Below are positions 1-13,500 of a DNA stretch of 64,000 nt, in pieces; positions within the stretch are counted from its first letter, which is position 1; every line of letters begins with the position of its first letter. The notes beneath the pieces were generated by a model. The model saw only the letters and a list, made by a program, of their open reading frames with translations. It searched no databases and was not told the origin of the DNA. The stretch is from Atopsyche davidsoni (lineage: Eukaryota > Arthropoda > Insecta > Trichoptera > Hydrobiosidae), in assembly GCA_022113835.1 (NCBI GenBank), contig JAILWY010000012.1, positions 8,928,001-8,992,000 of the forward strand, written 5' to 3'. Made by a program: the position numbers and the translations under genes.

Positions 1-3000
1 TTTCATTTGGGTATTTTTTTGTATAAATGAAGCCCTTTATCAACCATTGTGCTCGAAGCTATAAATATTTATTAATGGCTTTTGTTATTAATTATTGTAA
101 ATTGTGATAAATGTGGAAATATGGTATTCAAGTTGTTATTGTTATATAACCGACGGCGTTGATTTTAAGCAGTCTAAATAAATATAATAAAAACTTCTCG
201 CTCATAATTACGAATCCTTGAATTTTTTTTTTCCGATTCACGCTATTTTTTTATGATCTATTGTTTTCAAATTAAAACCGCCTTATTTGACACCCACCAA
301 ACAAAATCGCGCACACTTGTATCGCGTGGCCGCAGCGAACCTATTTTTTTTTTCAACATAACGTTTTACGTTTGCTTAATTTTTTTTAATATATCGAGAA
401 TGCGGCGCACGTTGGCCCCCGCGATACTTCTTTAACGATAATAACTAATTTCCACGAACGAATCGATTTTCTCGTCCTGCTGTAGATTCTTAATTAATCA
501 GTCTCCCTTTGGAGCGCCCTCGGGCCGGCCTCCGGCGCCACCGCTGCGCGTCCCTCGAGCCCCACTCCAAGTCCCGGCGCTGCAGAGGCCTCCGAAAGAC
601 AATAGTTTGTTTCGATAGACATTTTTTTTGTTTTGATATTATTTATCTCGTAATTTTGCTTCTCTAGTACGTCACAAAGATCTCGCTCGCAGCTATTTAT
701 ACCTCGCGTAGACTTCGGTCCCCAGGTCGACAGAGCCGATACGATTCGATTAGGTCTCTATCGTCATAAAAATCTACCACGCTGAGCGATAATAAAGACA
801 GTGGAGTCCGAGTGCCGCGCGCTAATGAAGACATTCTTCATACTATCGTATCAATAAACTCCCGATCGCTCGGGTCGTGTTTGAAATCTCCCTCTCGCGT
901 GAGGCGCCCCGAGCGCGGGCGTCCCGGAGCCTGATTGGTCAAAGGAGCGCCGCTGCCCCGCCGGGCCCGCGACTCCGCGCCGTGAAACCGCAGCAGCGGG
1001 CCACTCATTATGGAAATGAATTAGAGAACCCCGTAGGCAACGGCGGCTCCGGAGCCCGAGCTCGTCCGCGACTGCTCGGGAAGGACGCGGTCGGGATTCT
1101 GCAGAAGGACCGATAACCCCCCCTCCCGCTTTATCAAAACCGACTGCGTTATCAAATCGATCGATTCATTTTATTGGTCGTACTCCGTCACATCCCGTTG
1201 TATTTTATAACATAAAATGACTGTCGGTCATCGTAAACTACCGATCCTCCACTGATTTTTATTTACTCTCATAAAACTGTGGCCCTTTTTAATTATTCCC
1301 CGGGGGCATAAACCCAGACCGGTACTGCATTGAGCTCCCAATAAAATTATTCAAATCCAATTCGGATGACTTAACTGTCGATTCACAATATTTTTTAATA
1401 CGCCTGCAACGGGTGCAGTAAATGACTATTAACTTTATGACTCAAGGAAAGACGATTCAACGGAGTTATGAAATTTCTATAGTCACTTGCCGGTCACCCG
1501 AGTTGGCGTCGGCAGTCGCGGGCCGCCCGGTAACGCACTCTGCCGTAGTTTCGCTAACGCTTACTTTTGTTCACCGGTTCATGCGTACGATTTACCAGCT
1601 ATAATGCGTTCAATGTGAATAATGGCTCCGCCGTGTGAGCCGCCGGCCTGTCGCAGCGCAGCGGAGCCGGTCGTTAATGGACCAGCAAATGCTGGCAGTA
1701 AGCGCATTCTATTTATATATCATTTGAGAACATTTTATTTTATGGTGGGTTTGATTGATTTGCTTTATTTTTGTTTTGGGCTCTAGGGAAAAATTGCACC
1801 CCTCGAACTTATTTAAATTAATGAAACACTAGATAAAGAGCTGGAAACTCCATTAGATAAATGGTATAACGCATGGTTTACCTAATTGCTTATTAAATTT
1901 TGATTGCATAAATAACTCGATTAAAAGCTTGAACAATGTCCTGTTAATGCTATAAAATTTAGACCCGTTACGCGTGTTCATGTACAGTATATTACTCGCG
2001 CCTCGATTGAGCGGCCGCGGCGTGCCTCGCAGTTGCTCCTGCGATACATTTGCTTAGGCATTACAACTGAACCACGGCGCGGAGTGCAAAATTCAAACTC
2101 GAGTGGTCCGGCCCGACTGCACCTGAACACTTGCTATCCTATCGATATATACTAATCATATCGGTGTCCCCTAAACGTGTTCATAATGTCTCCATCTTGT
2201 CGCTAGTCATTATCACCGGACATCATCTCTGCCCGTGTGAAATGCCTATCGGAGTTTTCCGAACAGAAGCGCGGCAAACATCTAATGCTGACCATATTCG
2301 GCAATCGCTGGCACTTTCCATCTCGCGTTATTGTTATATTGTTTAATTATGATAATCGCCTCCCGAGCCAACACGGCACCGCGGCGGGCGTCATATGGAA
2401 ATCCGAGTGCGCGGGGAGCCGCCCCCGTCCGGCGCCCCCCGAGCCTTCGGCGGAACGCGCGATGGTAAACTCGACTCTGCTAATATCTTTCATCACGCGG
2501 AGTGTTGAGTCATCGCAATTGACATTCTTCCGTGGTGATTGACGCCCGATGTCAAAAAATAATAAGCGCAGATTCACGCCGGCGAGTCGCCATTCAAATC
2601 TCGCCCGTGGGAGGCGCGCGAGTAATTGTAAAAATGTATTTAGCACCACGCACGCCGGCCGCGCGGCGCTTATCTCCGCTTCATCATTGTTATTGAATTT
2701 CATTCGGTTCGGTCGTGAAATTTTTCAGTACGTTATGTCGAAGGCTGCGCGGAACTGGGGCTAATTAATTACAATAATATTTTGAATGTAATACAAAGTG
2801 AACTTCTTGTCGGGCACGCGGGCTTGTCGTGTGAGTACTTTTGATTATCTCTCAAAGAACCTTCGTTCGGACGGCTTCTCACTGCCTGCATTTTTGTAAC
2901 CAGTCACGTTGTTGTGATATCGACTTCAATTTAAGTTACTAAGTATTAAATTAATTTTTCACTCATTTACTTATGATATATTACGTCAGCAAAATATTTT

Positions 3001-3840
3001 TTTTTACATAAAACATTTTCTCCTCACTGACGTCACGAAACCTCCCAGTCGGTGTAAATTGTGCCTTTAGAGGCATTTAATTTATGCCGAGTGCAGCATT
3101 CCCTAGGAGGCCGGGCGGCATGAGCAAATTCCCAGAAACGAGTGGCGTAGGGACAGGCCGAGAGGAGAGTCTCGCCGTTCTTAGCTGATATTGATTTTCC
3201 GTTGCGAGGCTGGCCTGCCTTGGCTTTGACGGGCGCGCGGTGCGGCCCAGCCCGGTCCCGCCGTTCTGGCAACGTGTTCCGAGACATCTTAATATTTTAT
3301 ATATTTTGATACATGCGCCTGCCGCAAATATCAGTGCCGTATGTCATAAAGGAGTGCGGTTCCCGCATCAGCGCTTAAGACCAGAGAACCGTTTCGTTGC
3401 CTCGCTGGGTTCGCCATCTTTTCCCTAGATATGTAATCTGACTCGGTGTGAGCGCTCCAATTTTTATATAGGAAATTATTTATTACGTCATTTTAGTAAA
3501 AAAAATAATATGCACACGCAAAACTGGTACTTAATAACAATTGTATACTTTTTTCTACTTCGCTATTTTTCGCTGGGCAGTATACATTGAATTTTAATTT
3601 TAACATACACGGACTGAATTTTAGAGGTATTTTTCTAACCGCCTATTATGCTATAAAATCAGGAATATTACAATGCAATAGCTGATGCTTTTTAGTATAA
3701 ATTACCAAATTTACACATTTCGTAAATAAAAAATATTCATACAGTTTAAAAGCTTTTTAAAAGTTATATACTTCCTTCTATATTTTTTGTTGTTTGAATT
3801 AACAAACATTTTCGCGTCTTCCAGAAACTCCATTTTTTAA
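1..3840. other. Non-coding, AT-rich with small GC islands
   Basis: No supportable coding exon. GC-rich patches lie near 490-600, 880-1120 and 2380-2470; the rest is AT-rich unique-looking sequence. A TATCGATA (DRE-type) octamer is at 2140-2147 and a perfect TGACGTCA (CRE-type) palindrome at 3028-3035. Short open frames here are either low-complexity or lack splice context. The stretch could be upstream sequence or a first intron of spire, whose 5' end was not found. Confidence 0.6.
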
Positions 3841-3859
3841 TATCGATAACCTATCGATA
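3841..3859. promoter_or_regulatory. Paired DRE-type octamers
   Basis: Two perfect TATCGATA octamers occur at 3841-3848 and 3852-3859, three bases apart. TATCGATA is the binding site of DREF, which in Drosophila sits at promoters of growth and housekeeping genes and at insulators. A perfect CRE palindrome follows at 4497-4504. That this marks a promoter, for example of spire, is inference: no transcript start can be proved here. Confidence 0.4.
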
Positions 3860-6802
3860 TGCACAGTTGATCGTCTGCGAGGTATCTCGTAAGGCCGCGA
3901 CGGGCGGTGTGCTTGTCCTTGTACTGCGACAATAAATAATTGTGGGTCGCCCGAGGCCCTCGCTGAACCAGGAATCTAAAGTCTTGCGCAACGCCAGGTC
4001 TCTGTGTGGTCCTACTGTAATAATCGAAATTAATCTCCGCTAATTTAGCCAGCGTGCGAGCCCTTCAAGTGTTCAACTGCTCACCCAACACACACTCGGG
4101 ACCCACTCTGCTGATTTTCCGGATTGATATAATTCACGCGGTGATTTATCATTCGCGGGCAGCACGACACCGGCACTGGTCTTTATTGGCAATGTTTCAT
4201 TCCGACCGGACAGTAAAATGTCACTTAGTTATTTTTATTATTCAAAATATCCACAAATCGCTAAGTTGAAAAGCCGTTTTAGATGTCATTCTGATATAAC
4301 AGCGACAAAACGCCCGCAACATTTGAATCGAATAAATCTTGCATCGACATTTCTCTCGTCTTATCTGGGAATCATGGCGTTTAAAAAGTCCAGCTTGCCA
4401 GTGCAGATTCTCATATCGACATTTGGTTTATTTATATTTTTGGTAAACAATTTCGCGTAATCGGATACCCTTCGAGACATCGTTTTCACTCGTCGGTGAC
4501 GTCAGCCGCAGCCGCCAGCTCCGGGCTCGGTGGGCGTCTCTTCCCGTGCGCGTTGCGTCAATAAACTGCACAGACACCGTCGACTCTGCAAACATGAATT
4601 TGTAATCCAGAGATTGCCTTTAATAAATCTACATAGCATTGACTTATCAATCATATGTAAACATTAATTTAAAATAAATTATACTAAGTAAATCGGTAAT
4701 TCAGCACAACGTGGGTTTGAGATTGGATTTTTTTCCTATTGATTATAATAATGAGATCGCTAATGTGAACTGAGATTTGCACAAATTATGTCGGGTGAGA
4801 CATAATTTGTGCAAATCTCAGCAGGAAAAGGTGAACGAAAGCGATTAGCTCTACCTAAACAATTTTCTTTCCCAAATCAGACGGCCGGATTTGAATGAGA
4901 ATTAACAAAAAATGACCTTCGTGTAACAACGAATTATATTGTTTTTGTCAGCAGTCAGTTTTTTTTCTTCGAAATTTTATCCCCGGTACGCATCTGCGAG
5001 CTGCGGCTGTTGGATGTTGTTTCTGTTGTGTCCGTCTGTTGTGCGACATACCGTGTGCGCATAAATATACTGTAATACAAAAACCCTCGATATTTCAGTG
5101 CGCCGCGGCCTCAATCGCAAAACACTCCAACGGGTTGTGAAACGACGATCCGCACCTCGCATCCGCCGGAGACATTCAGGAACTTTGCTTTGTCATAATT
5201 AGCAACGGAAAATGATAGATTGTGGAGTCGCACCGTCCGCTCGTTAGCCGAACCGCGTATTATATGGAAATAATTAATTCGGTCTAGGCTAACTTTTAGT
5301 TTAGCGTTTTGTATGAATCGCCTTTTTCGTGTTTATCATTGGCCGCGGAGAATCCGACTCGGTACACCTCGGTACGTGCGAATGATCCATATTTTCCGAT
5401 GATGCGGACAGCGAGCGGCCTGCAATTTCGTTTCGAGTATTAAAATTTGCATAATTCTAGACGGAACGATTTATTGCAGTTTAACTGGGTAATAATTCGC
5501 GAAATCCGCTCTTACGCCGTCAATGCTACATTTATAATTTAGATTGAGATTTCTCTCTCGGCCGCGCCACGCGAGAAACGTTAAAATATCAAATCCACTC
5601 CCGACTGCTCGTTTCTAATTATTTCCCTATCGGTCGGTGATTTTTCAATGCTATAATTAAAACAGTGCTTTGATTGAATACATAAGATGAACGAGCTTTT
5701 TTTTATTCAGCTCGTATAATTTATTACCCGACACGATGTGCCCATACAAAAACCGGAAGTTATACTCTTCACGTCTTTGGATTCTCATTTCACCTGTATA
5801 CGGCTTGCAATCCGATATTTGCAGGTAGTGTGTTGTATTTTTTTAGCGAAATTCTCGATAATTTCTTAAATTTTGTTGTTGGAAGTAATTAAAGAATTCG
5901 CAATGCAAAATACTCGGCAGGTTATTGCAAAGTTGCACGCCGCCGCCGCTCTCTCAGCTCCGCGTATGTTTACGAGCTGCCCCGCGCGATACCTGCCGAG
6001 TTCTCATGAAAACCTCTGTGAGAATCGAAACGCTTCTTAACTTGCCAAAGTTATTATCAATACCAGTCATTTCACCCGGTGATCAAAAGCGTGAGTAAGT
6101 CTCGAAGTGGATAATTACCGTCCATCTTAAGTAACATACGATAGCTGAGTACTCGCACCTTGCATAAAGTTCCACTCCATTGTTCAGACACTAAATTTAC
6201 CGAATAATAAAACAAATCGAAATTGCTGTCGATGGGTCGGTCGCCCGATCCGAACTGAGTGCGTCTATTGAAACTATCTCATAGGAGTCTTATTATTGTG
6301 TAATTCTTCACTGTTGTTACTTTTGTCGAGAATCCGAACGCGCTGAACTATTTGCTAAACAAAAAAGGTTCACATGCGTCCCAAAGGGTGTTGACACTGA
6401 ACATCCTAGTGCCGGCTTATAACGGACAGATTATTACGAGATCGCACAAGTCACCAGAAAAAGTGTAGCGGAAGTCTAGCAAGTCGAGCGAGCGGGAGAC
6501 CGAAAAGCACATTAGAAGAGAATTTGTAAATTATGCTGTCGTCTCCCGCCGCCTCCGGAATAAGAGCGACTTCTCACCCGACAAGAGCTATATACCATTA
6601 AATATTTTCATCGTTGTATTTTCACAGTTGTAAAAACTGTTAGTTGTAATTTAGTGTCGCCGAGCTTGATGACCCTTCCGCAGGGGAAATTACGTCTGCT
6701 ACTTCAATGCGCACCATTGACATCCTCTCGATGCTCATTTTTTTTATTTTCCCAATTCACTTAAGTTTTCATGGTCATTCTATTTGGGAGATTACTCTGT
6801 GT
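3860..6802. other. Non-coding upstream of first visible spire exon
   Basis: AT-rich sequence with no convincing exon. It was read for the missing first part of the spire KIND domain and none was recognised. It contains the perfect CRE at 4497-4504 and a perfect hairpin at 4770-4821. A 28-codon frame starting at 4374 looks hydrophobic but resembles no spire sequence. Confidence 0.55.
4770..4821. repeat. Perfect 23-bp inverted repeat with 6-nt loop
   Basis: Bases 4770-4792 are the exact reverse complement of 4799-4821, separated by the six bases GGGTGA at 4793-4798. All 23 pairs match and pairing stops on both sides. Each arm carries ATTTGCAC or its complement, one base from the POU octamer ATTTGCAT. 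It could be a small RNA hairpin, a MITE remnant or a paired protein site. It lacks the bulges usual in animal pre-miRNAs. Confidence 0.9.
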
Positions 6803-6906
6803 GACCGACTTGCAGCTAGCCAATAGCGTCCTACTTTGCGTTGTTTACTTAGGAAAAGCCATTTAAAAAAAAACACCCAAAGCTATTGGCTGATCGCAAA
6901 TCGGTC
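6803..6906. mobile_element. MITE-like inverted repeat, copy 1
   Basis: The arms 6803-6827 and 6882-6906 are reverse complements at 20 of 25 positions and both contain AGCCAATAGC. The right arm and its flank (6882-6921) match 15994-16033 at 32 of 40 positions, so this is a dispersed repeat family and not a single hairpin. No coding capacity is present and no clear target-site duplication was found, so superfamily and exact ends are unknown. Confidence 0.55.
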
Positions 6907-7019
6907 GCAAGTTGTGTCGCCATGTAGGTAGAGGTCGATTATTTTTGCGGTTATGGTCAGGGTAAATAAGATTAAGTGTGGGGTGATGCTCTGGTAATGT
7001 AGCTGATGGGTTGTTGCAG

Positions 7020-7211
7020 CGGTGCGTGCGCCACGCCGGGCGCGGGTCCGCGGCGACGCACTACCAGGCCGTGGTGCGCGCGCTGGTGGCCGAGGCGCTG
7101 GAGCTGTCCACCTTCCTGGCGCGCGTCAAGGACGGCGGCGCCCGCGACCTGTGCCGCCGCGCTGACGCCGCTTCCTGCCGCGAGCTGGAGACCCTGCGCT
7201 TCTCCGACTGG
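7020..7211 (+). CDS. spir: spire coding exon: KIND domain, middle part
   Basis: Sixty-four codons between a TTGCAG acceptor and a GTAAGC donor, phase 0 on both sides. The core [20 protein letters not shown] is the conserved KIND helix region of Spir proteins, and it ends in LRFSDW just before ARFW of the next exon, as in human and fly Spir. An upstream coding exon must precede it; it was not found in the 7 kb to the left. This exon is much more GC-rich than its flanks. Confidence 0.93.
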
Positions 7212-7494
7212 GTAAGCCCACTGCACATTCTTACAATTTCTCTCTAATTCGCATGCTGAACTCAAATAGCGGCCAACCTTATTTCGTGTGACAACCTTCT
7301 GACTGATATATTTGCTATAATAACGAGGATAAACGGCAATCGTCTAGTAATTGAAGTTCGTGTAAATATTCTAGTAATATCAATTTTTAATTATTCCTAC
7401 CAGGGTAAAAATATATACTACTGCTGGTTTTATACTCAACTTACTCCTTTCTAATAAAAGTATGCCTATGAATATATATATATATATATATATA

Positions 7495-7559
<65 letters not shown>

Positions 7560-10500
7560 GCTTCATAATATGACATAGTGTTATTATTTCAAAGTGTAAC
7601 TGAAAATTTCCATTAAATAGATAACTTCGAATAAGGATTTGATGTAATCATTTGGCTGATATTATTTTTAAAACACAAGTAGCCATTGTGTCTATACTGC
7701 AGTAAAGAAACGCATTTAATGTGTTGTTATCTCAGATGGAATTCTTTTTTAACGTCAAATTGTTTCATAACATCCAGTAGGTAGTGTAAAGGCCATGTTT
7801 GAATTTTGCCATTTCTTATTGTTCCTCCGCGCTCCGGTAATCACCTCGTCTGGACTGCGACGCAGTTTCTGAATTGCTCGAATTCTTCTCTTCTTTGCTC
7901 CAAACCGCATCTCTTTTTATCCAATAATGTCTTCTTTTTCACAACATCCCGCGGCCGTAGCTTTCATAACGCAATACATTTCTCAATCGGAGATTACTCC
8001 GAATGGACCGCTCGAATCCACAGCTAACGGACGGCCGGGAGAGCCTCTCCGGGGCGAGGGGCGCTTCCGAGTGCGCTCACTGTTGCAACGAGTATGCAAA
8101 AAACTAACCGTCTCACTTGAGCAAAATCTTGCGCAAGACTCGCTCGAAGAAACGCTGCGGGCTCTATGGAAACGTCTGCCGCTAATTACGCGATACTCAT
8201 CGGCTGTAACAACTCGGGACTTTTGTAACATCCTGTATATTTATACGAATTTTCAAATTTCCCTTCGCATGTAAACAATAATGTATTAATAATTGATGCG
8301 TACGATACTTAAAAATAACCACCAAGGCTATCGCTTCTTATGGGAACGCATTCCGACTGATCGTGTGATTATTATTAATACCAATTATTTTTTTTGATTA
8401 AATTTAACAGCCTGATCGTAGTCACAGGCCTAAAATTAAAAATCTCTTCGTTGAAAAGTCCACGCCTGGTAGGCCGCTAGTTCGCCTGCGACACTCGCTT
8501 CCTGCGCCCTACGCGGCCCTGCGATACGGTACCGCGCACGCGAGAGACGCAAGAGCCGGGTAAAAACTAGACCGGGACGTCTGGAACAGGAAGCGACCCG
8601 CCAGGCCCGGGGCTCTCGATAAGGCTGCTGCGGGGCCGCGGCGGGGTGCCGGTTCGGTCGCCCCCAGCCTTCCGGGCGTGACGGCGCCGTCCCCGAACTC
8701 CTCTGAGCCGCATTCCCCACAGACCGAGTGGAGCGATGCGTGACAATAATGAATTCGCGGCCGGCTCCCGGTGCACCGAGCCTACCTCCGACCAAATAAA
8801 CGACTCGATATCCACTGCCGAGTCGACTGTTGGACCCGGGCTAGATGCTGGCCATCGGACTAACGGACATCTTCGAACCTACTTATTCTCTCGGCCTAAT
8901 CAAAATACCTTTTTTTTTTACTGTAGATCATATTTTATGTCAACTTTTCCGCAGTTATATTGGCCGTGTAATAATATACCTTTGTTAGCTTTCAATCATT
9001 GGAGCTACTTTCAGTGTAGCTTTTTTTTATTCTCAACATGTATGTTGAGTTAATTAGAAATACCGTCTGATATGTTCCGGTAACAATATGTTTTCTTTGT
9101 CTGGTTGCAATTTGACTAAATGCTTTCAATATCTTCTTTAGCCGTTCGGCATTATGCAGTCCCTTGAATGTATCCTGCGTGATTTTTCGTACTCATTTCG
9201 CGAATATAATAATTGGCATGTGGGATTGTGGCTATGATTTGTCTGACGACAGTTGCATAATGATTTGATGTATTATATGCACACGACACACACAGGTAGA
9301 GGTAGGCGAGCCTGAGTGCTTGCCTGCGCACAGATGCAGGCACTCAACCTGTAATCTATCCATTATGATACAATAATAGATCGAATGTAGGTCGGATCGT
9401 GGATGGGCTTTCATTTGTTACCAGTTTTGATGTCCACAGTCAATTTGTTTGCTACCTCTAGCTCCAATGCGATTGCTGACAGTTAGATGTACGGTTGTTG
9501 CGTAATTTTGATAAATCACCAGACTATCTCGGCAGAATAATCCACGACTACTTTATGTGACATTTCCTTAGTGATTGGTTCTTGAGTGATATATGCAATA
9601 CTTGAACTATGATGAGTATTTATTTCAATAAAAAGAAAATAATACCGTTATCCTAACGATAAATCAATATGTAATTAATTCATTCAAAAATATTTTAAAT
9701 ATAAAAATACTGAGTTTCCTTATTTAAGTTATCCCTAGCATGTTATTTTCAATATAAGATCGATTATTGTGTTATGTACACACAATGAAGTCGCGTGCAG
9801 TTTTGATTGAATGGTGTCAGCCTCAGATGTTGATTCACTCACTAAGTGCGTTGAACTTGTGGATGCTACTCGTATGAAACCCTCACATATAAATGCTAAA
9901 AGGTAATAGAATTATATTTATATCATTTCAATTAAAGGTCTCCATATAGAATATCCTTGCACCCAATTAATGAGTTTTTCTTAAATGAACCCATTTTTTA
10001 ACAATTTCTATCACTTCTAAGACAATTTCCCTCTGAATTTAATCCTCCGTATAATAAGCCTCGAATATTATACACACACGGAAATTATTCAAATAAGGGG
10101 CTATCAGCGATGGGCTAATGTCCGGGAGGTTTCCCTACAGAGGGGGTAATTATTCCATTCAGCTTACTATTGACGTCTTTTTCTTGCTTGTTAGCCTACC
10201 TTTGTTGACTTTTGGGTCGACTTCGCAATACTGGTTTATTCTCTACTCGTTAAGATAAGCAGATGCAAATACAGTTCACCGATCGTAACGATCGTTTCTT
10301 AACAATGGAAAAACGCAGTTAGAAGCATAATAGTATGTTCCACCTGAGATATTTGCAAACAGAGGTCTACCTGTGTGTATCCGTGTATCTCTTGTTCAGT
10401 GATAGTATCTACACCCGTTTTGTTAAGTGTTCACAAATGAAATTACAAACTAAACATGTACACTTGTTACTAATCTGTTCTCTTGGAAAAATATTTTATT

Positions 10501-13500
10501 TACTAAAACTTTATTTTTTATTTTGACACTGGAAGTAAAATCTTTATTATGCAAGTATACAAAATGAAAATTTAAAAAAACCTTAAGTTAACTGTGATTT
10601 ATTAATGAAACTGTTAAAAATCATTTGTTATTTGTTTTAGTCTAACCGTAGGATATGGCTGGCTCTGCAAGTACGTATTTCTATTAACTCTTAAATGTTT
10701 TGTCGTATTTCGTTGCAATTATACAGGGGCTATACAGCTATATCCAATAAAATAATCTAATCGATCACTTCTATCCCCTTTTGACCAATCATACCATCCC
10801 GCATGATTAACCCCCCAATTGAAATTCAATAATGTATGCCAGTGACTCTTAGCCCTAAACATGCGTAAAACGCAGTCTATATGCGTCAGTGGCTACCTGA
10901 CTAGGTTACTCTTCGTAAGTCGAGCTTATTCTATTTATTTTATTATTTATATCAGGCGATAGTGGTCGCTAGATCGAAATGCCAAGCACTCGGCGTTGGT
11001 TTTGAGCGATTTTAAATCTACCGTCCTACGCAGAGTCATTTGCTGAACCAATTATTCGCCAAAAACTATTCATATCCCGCTTTTTGTGGTTTTTTATTTT
11101 TGTGGAAATATCATAAAATCACTAGCGATCCATGATGGTTTACTTGTATCCAGTTTTAAAAATGACTCTATATAAGTCGGTAAGGGGTTGACCTTCTCGG
11201 ATTTTCCCCGAAAGTTGGCTGTAAACGTGCTGAAAACTCACAGACAAAATACGTGACTATAAAATCAATACGAGAAAAGTGGTAAATATAATGTATTAAA
11301 CTTGTTCTTTACAGGATTGCTCAATTTTCTTCCACTTTGACTTCTAACGATGAAGTTTCACCACGTTTTTATCTGGCTTTATTAGGAACACAGATCCCAT
11401 GCTTATTCTCCGGGATAAGATTACGTTTAGATGCGTAATATACTTATTAAGCTTATTGTCATGTACTAAAATGGCAGGTGCTTTGATAACTCATATATTC
11501 TAATTTTAGCGCTCGATGACTGATTCTTTTAAATTGTAATTTTCAGTTCTCAAAAGTTTTCGATTACTTAATATTTATTGTTGATTTCCCCAGGCGCGGT
11601 TCTGGATGCAAGTGATCGGGGAGCTGCGTATGGGCGTGAAGCTGAAGAAGGTCGACTTCTCGCGCACCCCCATCGAGTACGAGCTCACCCCCTACGAGAT
11701 CCTCATGGACGACATCCGCTCGCACCGTTACAAGCTGCGCAAGGTGGACGGCAGCATCCCTCCCAGGTCACTACCTTAAAAAGCAAATAATAAATAAAAA
11801 GAAAATTACTTTATTTTTATTTAGTTTTTTTTTTAAATGATAATTCTAATATTTAGGTACTATTATTCACCCTTCAGTGAAATGAGGTTACTTATCCACC
11901 ACGAACAGTAGCTTAGGGAAAACGCTTGCTTCAATAAGGCTGACTGTGACTACAGCTTTGAGGTAAGATCCCGTATATCGTTGCATATTACGGGATCCTA
12001 ACTCTTACGTGGGTTCAAACCATGTTATCCAGCCTCTGTCGTACAACCTATATCTTTCTTGTGTGTCTGAGTTATAAAAAGTTATCATATTGTAAACCGT
12101 GGTCATTATACTTAGTAAAATCAGATGCTGATTTTGCCTCGCTTTGCCTACAGTAAAGATAAAATATTTCAATCGATTTTACAATAAGCATGTGCTAATC
12201 TAGATGAAGCATGCTATGTCATAATTTGTTACCATTATTTTAATATTTTATTTTACTCTCTCTAACGATCGGTATTGTTTTTTTTATTACAATCTTGGCC
12301 CGTCATCTCATACCTGTCCCATTAATAAACTAAAACCCCATTGTATAAGCCAACAGTTGTTTAGGCAACAGCATTCCTATCAATACAAAAAATCCATAAA
12401 TAGCTTCTCTTTGTTCTGTCTGTAAAAATAAAAGTACCCCAGCGGGGGCGGCCCTTCGGCGGGGGCTATAAAATTCCAAAAATTCCGATCCCAAGCGTTC
12501 GCTCAAATCAAACCTTACTGTGTTATTTTGATTTGTTTTTACTTTGGGAATGCTTCAAACAATTCCGAAAATCGTATATTTTAATTGGGGGTTTTTCGTT
12601 TTATTTTTATCATCGCAATTGCCACTATTTTGTTCATTTATATTATTTGTACTGATACTGACACTGCTAGTGATGATGACATATTCGTATTCGCCTTTTT
12701 GAATAGATTATTGCTAGCAAACGAACCAAAAATCTGAATCTTCCACAAAATTGACAATTATACTTTTTATGCACAAAAATGAAATCAATGTCCAAGATTG
12801 TAATTTAAATAATTCACATTATAAAAATATAAGGGAAACCTTATATTTTCAAAGCTTTATTTTTATTTATATAGTTATTTTTTATATTTTTAGGGTGAAG
12901 AAGGACGCGCACGCAATGATCTTGGAGTTCATTCGCAGCAGACCACCCCTCAAGAAGGTGAGACATTTTTAGCTGAACATCAGCGCATACGGATGTTGTT
13001 GCATTGCACCTGAAGCTTCAGTCGAACTTAATTGCAGCTTCTCATGTTTTGTTCTACGCGGGATTTTTTTATCAACAAGCTGCTAATAAAAATAAGTAGT
13101 TTTTTTTAAATATCAGCGACGCGGACGCCCGAGCCCCGCCCGTGTATAATAATGGCTGTGTTTTACGCGCGGTCCGTGTAACTCCTGTGCCATTACTTCG
13201 TGTAAGCGTTGCGGTCTTGCGTGCTAAATAAGTAATGATTAATGAATAAAGTAAACACGAAAGAGGGTAATTTTATTAAATATTTTATGAAACTACCATA
13301 TAATTTTTCGATTATATAAGCCTATTTGTCCATATATGATTATTTCAGTGTGGTGGAAAAAAATCATCATGTTTCAAAGATCACGGTGGCTGAGTCTGTC
13401 TTGCAGCCCTTGACCCTTTTTAGATATTTATTGCATGCACACACTCAGTTATCTCGCTTGCCTTAATTGAATATATAGTTTGAGACAGGTGCACCGGGTT

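Larger units (their letters stand above)
7212..11593 (+). other. spire intron with TA microsatellite and GC island
   Basis: A 4.4-kb intron. It starts with a long TA run near 7471-7558. A GC island lies around 8430-8790 and an 18-bp near-palindrome at 9034-9051. The rest is AT-rich. Open frames on both strands at 8.4-8.8 kb are products of the GC-rich composition. A GCACTCGGC 9-mer is at 10986-10994. Confidence 0.8.

Noticed and set aside
11578..11790. 70-codon + frame over the KIND exon
   Set aside because: Wrong frame; the correct frame gives the conserved Spire KIND sequence with proper splice sites.
12005..12040. GGTTCAAACC as a tRNA B box
   Set aside because: No A box, anticodon arm or acceptor stem can be formed around it.
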